Shown: one piece after another, positions 59,689 to 64,000 of the stretch
Position numbering within the stretch: position 1 is the first letter of the stretch
How the letters are laid out: every line of letters starts with the position of its first letter
Assembly (NCBI RefSeq): GCF_900141805.1
Contig: NZ_FQYN01000003.1
Coordinates: forward strand, 62,001 to 126,000
Direction: 5' to 3'
From: Hymenobacter daecheongensis DSM 21074
GTDB lineage: Bacteria > Bacteroidota > Bacteroidia > Cytophagales > Hymenobacteraceae
DNA length: 64,000 nucleotides
Translations under genes and position numbers: made by a program
The notes under the pieces: model-generated
What the model was told of the DNA's origin: nothing
Databases searched by the model: none
What the model saw: the letters and a program-made list of their open reading frames with translations, nothing else

Positions 59689-60324
59689 TCAGGCAGTTTG
59701 CTGGCCGCCCAGAAAATCGTAGGTGCGGATGATTTCCAGAATTTTCTCAAATGTGATGCGGTCGAAAAACAGCATCAGGGGCAATTCGACCGAGTTTTCC
59801 TTATCGGAAAACTGCGTAATGACGGAGAACACCAGCGGCTGAACCAGGGCTTTGTGCGTCATCAGGCTTTCGAGCGAGGCCGTCAGGTTGCCACGCGGAG
59901 CTGTTGGGGGCGCCCCGTAGATCTTGGCTTTCAAGATATTAGCCAACTGCGTGACCAGAGCGCCGGTGATAATATTGCTGATTTCCAGCAGCAGCGACTC
60001 CTGCATCTCATCAATCTGCGTCGATTCATCAACCGACATGCGCAAGCACACCCGCGAGAGGCGCTGCACATGCTGGCCGGAGAAGAACATCAGGGTCGTG
60101 CCGTTGAAGTCGCCGCGGATGTCTGACTGAATGACGGCGTGCGTACCGGAATATTCATTCACTTTATCCAGCATATTATGACCAGGCATAATATCCAGAT
60201 TCGGAACTTCGAGCAATACTTTTTCCTGAGCAATGGTCGCGAAAGAATCCGCTGCCCGGGCCAAGCCTATGTTCAGAATTTCGCGGATAATGTCCCGCTC
60301 CAGTTCCGTCATGTACAAATCCAT
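59689..60324 (-). CDS. Chemotaxis protein CheC-like phosphatase
   Basis: A 211-residue protein with two active sites of the CheC/FliY/CheX type. The first is ERDIIREILNIG (E15, N18), the second QESLLLEISNIIT (E114, N117); each is followed by a Pro about 22 residues on. CheC dephosphorylates CheY-P. Having both sites intact suggests an active enzyme, though CheD, its usual partner, is not present here. It is the last gene of the chemotaxis unit, 64 bases after cheA. Confidence 0.85.
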   Translation of the reverse strand: MDLYMTELERDIIREILNIGLARAADSFATIAQEKVLLEVPNLDIMPGHNMLDKVNEYSGTHAVIQSDIRGDFNGTTLMFFSGQHVQRLSRVCLRMSVDESTQIDEMQESLLLEISNIITGALVTQLANILKAKIYGAPPTAPRGNLTASLESLMTHKALVQPLVFSVITQFSDKENSVELPLMLFFDRITFEKILEIIRTYDFLGGQQTA

Positions 60325-60388
60325 AGGAGTCAGTCAGTTGGGTGGGGCCATCTAATATGAGCTGGCCCAAAGTCTTCAATACGTTGGG

Positions 60389-62029
60389 TTATGGTCTCTT
60401 GGCTAGAAACAGGCGGGTCAGGGCCGGCACATCGAGCACCAGGCAAACCTGGCCGCTGCCCAGCAGCGTGACGCCACCAAACAAGTCGATCTGATCCAGC
60501 GGCTTACTCATGGGCTTGATGACGATGTCCTGCTGCCGCAGAAAACGGTCGACAATAAGCCCCAGCTTCCGGTTGTTGTAATTTACGATGATGATATCCT
60601 GCCGGCCCATCAGGTCGCTCTTGCTGGCGGCTGCCAACAGGCCGTCCTCCGCGCTGTGCAGCAGGTCGTGCAGGTTTATCACCGGAATGTTTTCGTTCAG
60701 AATGCGCGCCATCAGCACGCCCCCGACCACATGCATCTCATCCGGCCACAGCGACACCACCGAATCGGTGTGCATGAGCGGAATGGCGTAGCTGCGGCTG
60801 GCAAGCTCAAAGAGCAGCGCCCCTTTCACGGCAATGGAGGTGGGCAGTACCAGCGAGAACGTGGTGCCCTGGCCCAGCACCGACTCTACCCGCAGCTGTC
60901 CGCCCAGCGAATCGATAGCCAGCTTCACCACGTCGAGACCAACGCCGCGCCCGGAAATATCGGTCACTTCCTTAGCCATTGAAAAGCCGGGCTCAAACAG
61001 AAAGGCCCGCACTGCCCCGGCATCGAGGTTGCGGGCGGCTTCGGCTGTCACTAGGCCGCGCTCCACGGCTTTTTTGCGCACGCTTTCCACGTCAATGCCC
61101 CGCCCATCGTCGGTCACCTGAATCAGCACGTCGTCGCGCTCGGTTTGGGCCGAGAGGGTAAGATGGCCCTGGGCCGGCTTGCCGGCCTGCCGCCGCACGT
61201 CGGGGGTTTCGAGGCCGTGGCCGATGGCATTGCGCACCAGGTGCAGCAGCGCATCAGTAATGATCTGGAGAATGTTGCGGTCAATCTGAATGTCCTGCCC
61301 GACGATGACCAGCTCCACATCCTTCCGCTCGGCCACGGCCACATCGCGCACCACGCGCGGAAACTTGTTAAACAGCGAGCCTACGTTCACCAAGCGGGCA
61401 TCCATCACGCTGTACTGCAGGTCGTCGGTGATGCGGAACAGGTGCGCGGCGGTGCTTTGCAGCGCCGGGTTGCCAATTTCCTGGCTCAGGGTGAGAATCC
61501 GGTCCCGGTCGATGATAAGCTCGCCCACCAGGTTGAGCAGGTGGTCGAGCTTTTTTATCTGAATGTAAACCAGATCCGACAGTTCCAGCTTCCGCGTGGC
61601 ATCCTCATCGGTGGCCGACTGCTCATCATCTTCCAGAATTGGCTCTTCGCCCTGCACCAGCCGCTCCAGATTGGCCAGCAAAACGGACGCATCGGCCGTT
61701 TCTTCGCCGTCGCCCACGGCCCGGATCATGCGGCCCAGCGTATCGATACCGCTGAACATCACTGGCACCAACGAGCCCGAAAAGGTGCGCTCCTTGCTGC
61801 GGATCAGGCCGAAGATGGTTTCCATGCCGTGCGCCACTTCGCCAATATCGGCGTAGCCCATAGCCCGGCCGTTGGCCTTCAGGTTGTGCATCACCCGAAA
61901 CAGCTCGTTCAGGGCCTGCTCATCAGTGGGGTCTTTCTCCAGCTCACTGATGTGCCGGCTCATGGCGTCGTAGTATTCCAACGCCTCCGCCATGAAAATC
62001 TCGCGGTACTCCTGCTCCCGTGACTTCAT
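60389..62029 (-). CDS. cheA: Chemotaxis histidine kinase CheA, short form without P2 domain
   Basis: A 546-residue kinase. The HPt domain (1-105) has H48 in VMHNLKANGRAMGY. A 45-residue acidic linker replaces the P2 CheY-docking domain. Dimerisation (150-225: LDHLLNLVGELIIDRDRI) and ATP domains follow: HLVRNAIGHGLE at 262-273 (N267, with Gly270 where Asp is usual), DDGRGID at 307-313, GRGVGLDVV at 360-368. A C-terminal CheW-like domain spans about 400-540. It phosphorylates CheY in response to receptor signals. It overlaps cheB by 4 bases (ATGA). Confidence 0.95.
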   Translation of the reverse strand: MKSREQEYREIFMAEALEYYDAMSRHISELEKDPTDEQALNELFRVMHNLKANGRAMGYADIGEVAHGMETIFGLIRSKERTFSGSLVPVMFSGIDTLGRMIRAVGDGEETADASVLLANLERLVQGEEPILEDDEQSATDEDATRKLELSDLVYIQIKKLDHLLNLVGELIIDRDRILTLSQEIGNPALQSTAAHLFRITDDLQYSVMDARLVNVGSLFNKFPRVVRDVAVAERKDVELVIVGQDIQIDRNILQIITDALLHLVRNAIGHGLETPDVRRQAGKPAQGHLTLSAQTERDDVLIQVTDDGRGIDVESVRKKAVERGLVTAEAARNLDAGAVRAFLFEPGFSMAKEVTDISGRGVGLDVVKLAIDSLGGQLRVESVLGQGTTFSLVLPTSIAVKGALLFELASRSYAIPLMHTDSVVSLWPDEMHVVGGVLMARILNENIPVINLHDLLHSAEDGLLAAASKSDLMGRQDIIIVNYNNRKLGLIVDRFLRQQDIVIKPMSKPLDQIDLFGGVTLLGSGQVCLVLDVPALTRLFLAKRP

Positions 62030-63120
62030 CGTGCGACGAATTTAGGAGAAGCGGTAACGGGGCCAACCCAGGCAGGGCGACCGGGCAGCACAACGCGGCT
62101 GAGGTATTCCGGCATAGCCGCCAACGGCAAAACGGTGGTAGCATAGCCCGCCTGGATAACGGATTTGGGCATACTGAATACCGCCGCTGAGGCCTCATCC
62201 TGCGCCACTACCACGCCGCCGGCCTGCCAGATGCTCTGGGCTCCCAGCGTGCCATCGGTGCCCAAACCGGTCAGGATAACTCCCGTAGTGGCCCGGCCGA
62301 ATGCCCGCACCGCCGAGCGCATCAGCAGGTCGATGGAAGGCTCATCGGGCGTGGGGCTGGCCTCAAGCGCCACATCGGTCTGCCAGGTAAGCCACGCCCC
62401 GCGGGTTACGGGTCGAATAACCGTGTTTTGCCCGCCCGGAGCCACGATAATCGTTCCGGCCTCCAGCGTAGTGCCGGGCCAGCCGGCCACCACGGGCAGC
62501 CCGGACACCTTCCGCAGCCGCTCCACAAACGAATTGGTGAAGTGCGCCGGCAGGTGCACCGCCACAATAATGGTCGTATTCGGGCTGGGCCGCCACGAGC
62601 GCAACAGGCTTTCGACGGCCGTAGTGCCGCCCGTAGAGCCACCGAGCACCACTACACGGCTGGGCGGCATAGGGAGCGTAGGCGTGCGGGCCACCGTAGG
62701 AGCCACTACGGGCAAGCGCACTGAGCGAATTTTGCGCAGCAGCTCATTCCGGTACTGATTGAACCCAGGGTGCTCGTGGCTCAGCAAGGGCCGGATGTAG
62801 TCGAAAACACCCCAGCGGGCAGCTTCGCGCAGCATACCGGCCAGGGGCGCGGCGCTGCTGTAGAGCAGTACGGGCACCGGCTGCTGCCGGGCCAGCCGCT
62901 CCAGGCCCAACAACTGGTTTTCAGCGGCTATCACCAGCCCGGGCCGCAAGCGACGGGCTTGGGCTACCAACTCGTCGGGACCAGCGGCCGAGCCCACCAC
63001 CCGCAGATCGGGCTCGGCGTGCAGCAGCTTAGTCAGCTGCATGCGCACCAGAGTGGGCAAGTCGCCGAGCAGTAGGGTGAATGGGGCAGAAAAATCGTAC
63101 ACTGAATGGGGAAAACGCAC
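62026..63120 (-). CDS. cheB: CheB-like methylesterase with degenerate receiver domain
   Basis: A 364-residue protein started with GTG at 63120. The C-terminal methylesterase domain is intact: S162 (GGSTGG), H189 (AVHLP) and D289 (LTGLGTDG). The N-terminal 130 residues align with a receiver, but the acidic pair is reduced to GD at 19-20 and the phosphoacceptor position reads LVIAAENQ (A65/A66) instead of an Asp. Phosphorylation by CheA should therefore be impossible. It may be always active, or the domain may serve only for binding. It overlaps cheA by 4 bases. Confidence 0.92.
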   Translation of the reverse strand: MRFPHSVYDFSAPFTLLLGDLPTLVRMQLTKLLHAEPDLRVVGSAAGPDELVAQARRLRPGLVIAAENQLLGLERLARQQPVPVLLYSSAAPLAGMLREAARWGVFDYIRPLLSHEHPGFNQYRNELLRKIRSVRLPVVAPTVARTPTLPMPPSRVVVLGGSTGGTTAVESLLRSWRPSPNTTIIVAVHLPAHFTNSFVERLRKVSGLPVVAGWPGTTLEAGTIIVAPGGQNTVIRPVTRGAWLTWQTDVALEASPTPDEPSIDLLMRSAVRAFGRATTGVILTGLGTDGTLGAQSIWQAGGVVVAQDEASAAVFSMPKSVIQAGYATTVLPLAAMPEYLSRVVLPGRPAWVGPVTASPKFVAR

Positions 63121-63184
63121 TGAAATCAGAGTGGCTGCCCGGCGCGGAACCCGCAGGCCCGGCCGGAGCTACACAGGCAATCGG

Positions 63185-63574
63185 TTAGTCTTCGGTGGAG
63201 CCGGAATCGGCAACCTGCAGGGCACTGCCCACGATTTCGAGGACTTTCTCTTCCGAAAACGGCTTTACGATGTAGGCCGTGGCCCCGCTTTCCAGCGCCT
63301 CGTTCACGATGATTTCCTGTCCGACGGCGCTGCACATCACTACTTTCACATCGGGCTGCTCCTGCCGGATGCCTTTAAGCACATCTAGGCCGGTATTATC
63401 GGGCAGAATTACGTCCAGCGTAATAAGATCGGGCTTGGTAGCGGCCGCCATTTCCAGCGCCTGCTGGCCGTTAGCGGCCTCACCTACTACTTCGTAGCCA
63501 GCATCGGTCAGCATATTCTTAAGCATCGTGCGCATGTAAAACGAGTCGTCGACGATGAGAATGCGGTTTTTCAT
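63185..63574 (-). CDS. cheY: CheY-type response regulator
   Basis: A 129-residue single-domain receiver. D9 and D10 bind Mg2+, D54 (LDVILPD) is the phosphate acceptor, S82 and K104 (VKPF) complete the switch. Length is normal for CheY. It lies between cheW and cheB on the same strand. Output is likely through gliding or pilus machinery since no flagellar genes occur here; this is an inference from the phylum. Confidence 0.95.
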   Translation of the reverse strand: MKNRILIVDDSFYMRTMLKNMLTDAGYEVVGEAANGQQALEMAAATKPDLITLDVILPDNTGLDVLKGIRQEQPDVKVVMCSAVGQEIIVNEALESGATAYIVKPFSEEKVLEIVGSALQVADSGSTED

Positions 63575-63631
63575 AGGGGTTGGATCAGAAGGAAGAAAAG
63601 AGGAAAAGAGGTTGGCAGCGCAAAGTCGGGC

Positions 63632-64000
63632 CTATGTACGGGCTCTGGCAGACGAAGATTCTGATTTCGGCTGCAGCTGCATGATTTCCTCCGGGGTGAG
63701 CAGTTTGAGCATATCCAGCACGATGATGATACGCTCATCTACTTTGGCAATGCCCTCGATGTATTTGTCGTGAATATTGATGTCCTGAATGAATTCCGGC
63801 GCTTTTTCAATGATAGACATCGGAATGGACAGCGGCTGCGGCACCTCGCGCACCACAATGCCAATGGTATAGTCTTTGGCCTCCACGGCCAGCGTGTAAG
63901 TAAGGCCCACGAGCGGCTGGCTGGCCGAGCGCAGCTTGAAGCGCTCCTCCAGGTCGATGATGGCAATGATGTCGCCGCGCAGATTGGCAATGCCTTTCAC
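63632..64000 (-). CDS. cheW: CheW-like coupling protein (N-terminus beyond window)
   Basis: About 123 codons are visible; the gene continues past the window's last base. The part seen begins VKGIANLRGDIIAIIDLEERF, the typical CheW core strand series, followed by LAVEAKDYTIGIVVREV and IEGIAKVDERIIIVLDMLKLL. It links chemoreceptors to CheA. It is the first visible gene of the cheW-cheY-cheB-cheA-cheC unit and may be preceded by a receptor gene. Confidence 0.92.
   Translation of the reverse strand: MKGIANLRGDIIAIIDLEERFKLRSASQPLVGLTYTLAVEAKDYTIGIVVREVPQPLSIPMSIIEKAPEFIQDINIHDKYIEGIAKVDERIIIVLDMLKLLTPEEIMQLQPKSESSSARART

Overview
The window looks like a chromosomal segment of a high-GC member of the Bacteroidota, most probably Hymenobacter or a close relative in the Hymenobacteraceae. 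The signs are many Bacteroidota families (DUF4290, DUF3109, DUF177 next to rpmF), several matches to the Bacteroidota -7 promoter element TAnnTTTG, almost no Shine-Dalgarno sequences, many short lipoproteins, and gaps filled with different palindromic repeat families. The genus is inferred from general likeness; no rRNA is present to confirm it. No tRNA, rRNA, CRISPR array, complete insertion sequence or prophage was seen.

Layout. 1-6064: envelope glycan genes (two GT-C-like membrane proteins, a family 2 glycosyltransferase, a flippase, a FemAB/GNAT-like transferase). 6212-14677: CorA, a 911-residue unknown envelope protein, two NTF2-like lipoproteins, an amino-acid permease, a carboxypeptidase-regulatory-like membrane protein and a disordered protein. 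14900-18081: an apparent electron-transfer operon (FAD reductase, 75-residue membrane protein ending in five His, polyferredoxin). 18478-21666: lipoprotein, alpha/beta hydrolase, GAF protein, Bcp. 21848-25537: a polyprenyl-type glycosyltransferase operon. 25556-30689: lipoprotein, rhodanese, AhpD-like protein, ECF sigma/anti-sigma pair, aldehyde dehydrogenase. 30866-41256: YdcF, thioredoxin-like protein, DUF885 peptidase, NucA-type nuclease lipoprotein, RhuM-Fic protein, M28 peptidase, a HIT-NuiA fusion, GreA and a 2-hydroxyacid dehydrogenase. 41452-51325: housekeeping genes (rsmA, pepA, pdxA, higA-like, DUF177-rpmF-plsX-fabH, efp-accB-accC). 51386-52140: an AT-rich scar with a broken secreted ORF and the tail of an IS3-type transposase. 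52153-59543: DUF3109, pcrA/uvrD, DUF4290, murA, a holin-like membrane protein and a ureohydrolase. 59689-64000: chemotaxis operon cheW-cheY-cheB-cheA-cheC, cut by the window end.

How the genes work together. Fatty-acid and protein-synthesis genes form the usual rpmF-plsX-fabH-efp-accBC group. The Che proteins form a compact phosphorelay whose CheB has lost the receiver phosphoacceptor. The most unusual observation is a cytoplasmic HIT hydrolase fused to a nuclease-A-inhibitor (NuiA) domain, about 3 kb from a predicted surface lipoprotein carrying the matching NucA-type DRGH nuclease domain. This suggests a secreted-nuclease and cytoplasmic-immunity pair with a nucleotide-hydrolase twist.

At least eight inverted-repeat families occupy the gaps. 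One is a MITE-like element of about 160 bp, present twice in opposite orientations, each time between convergent genes and each with an internal bidirectional terminator.
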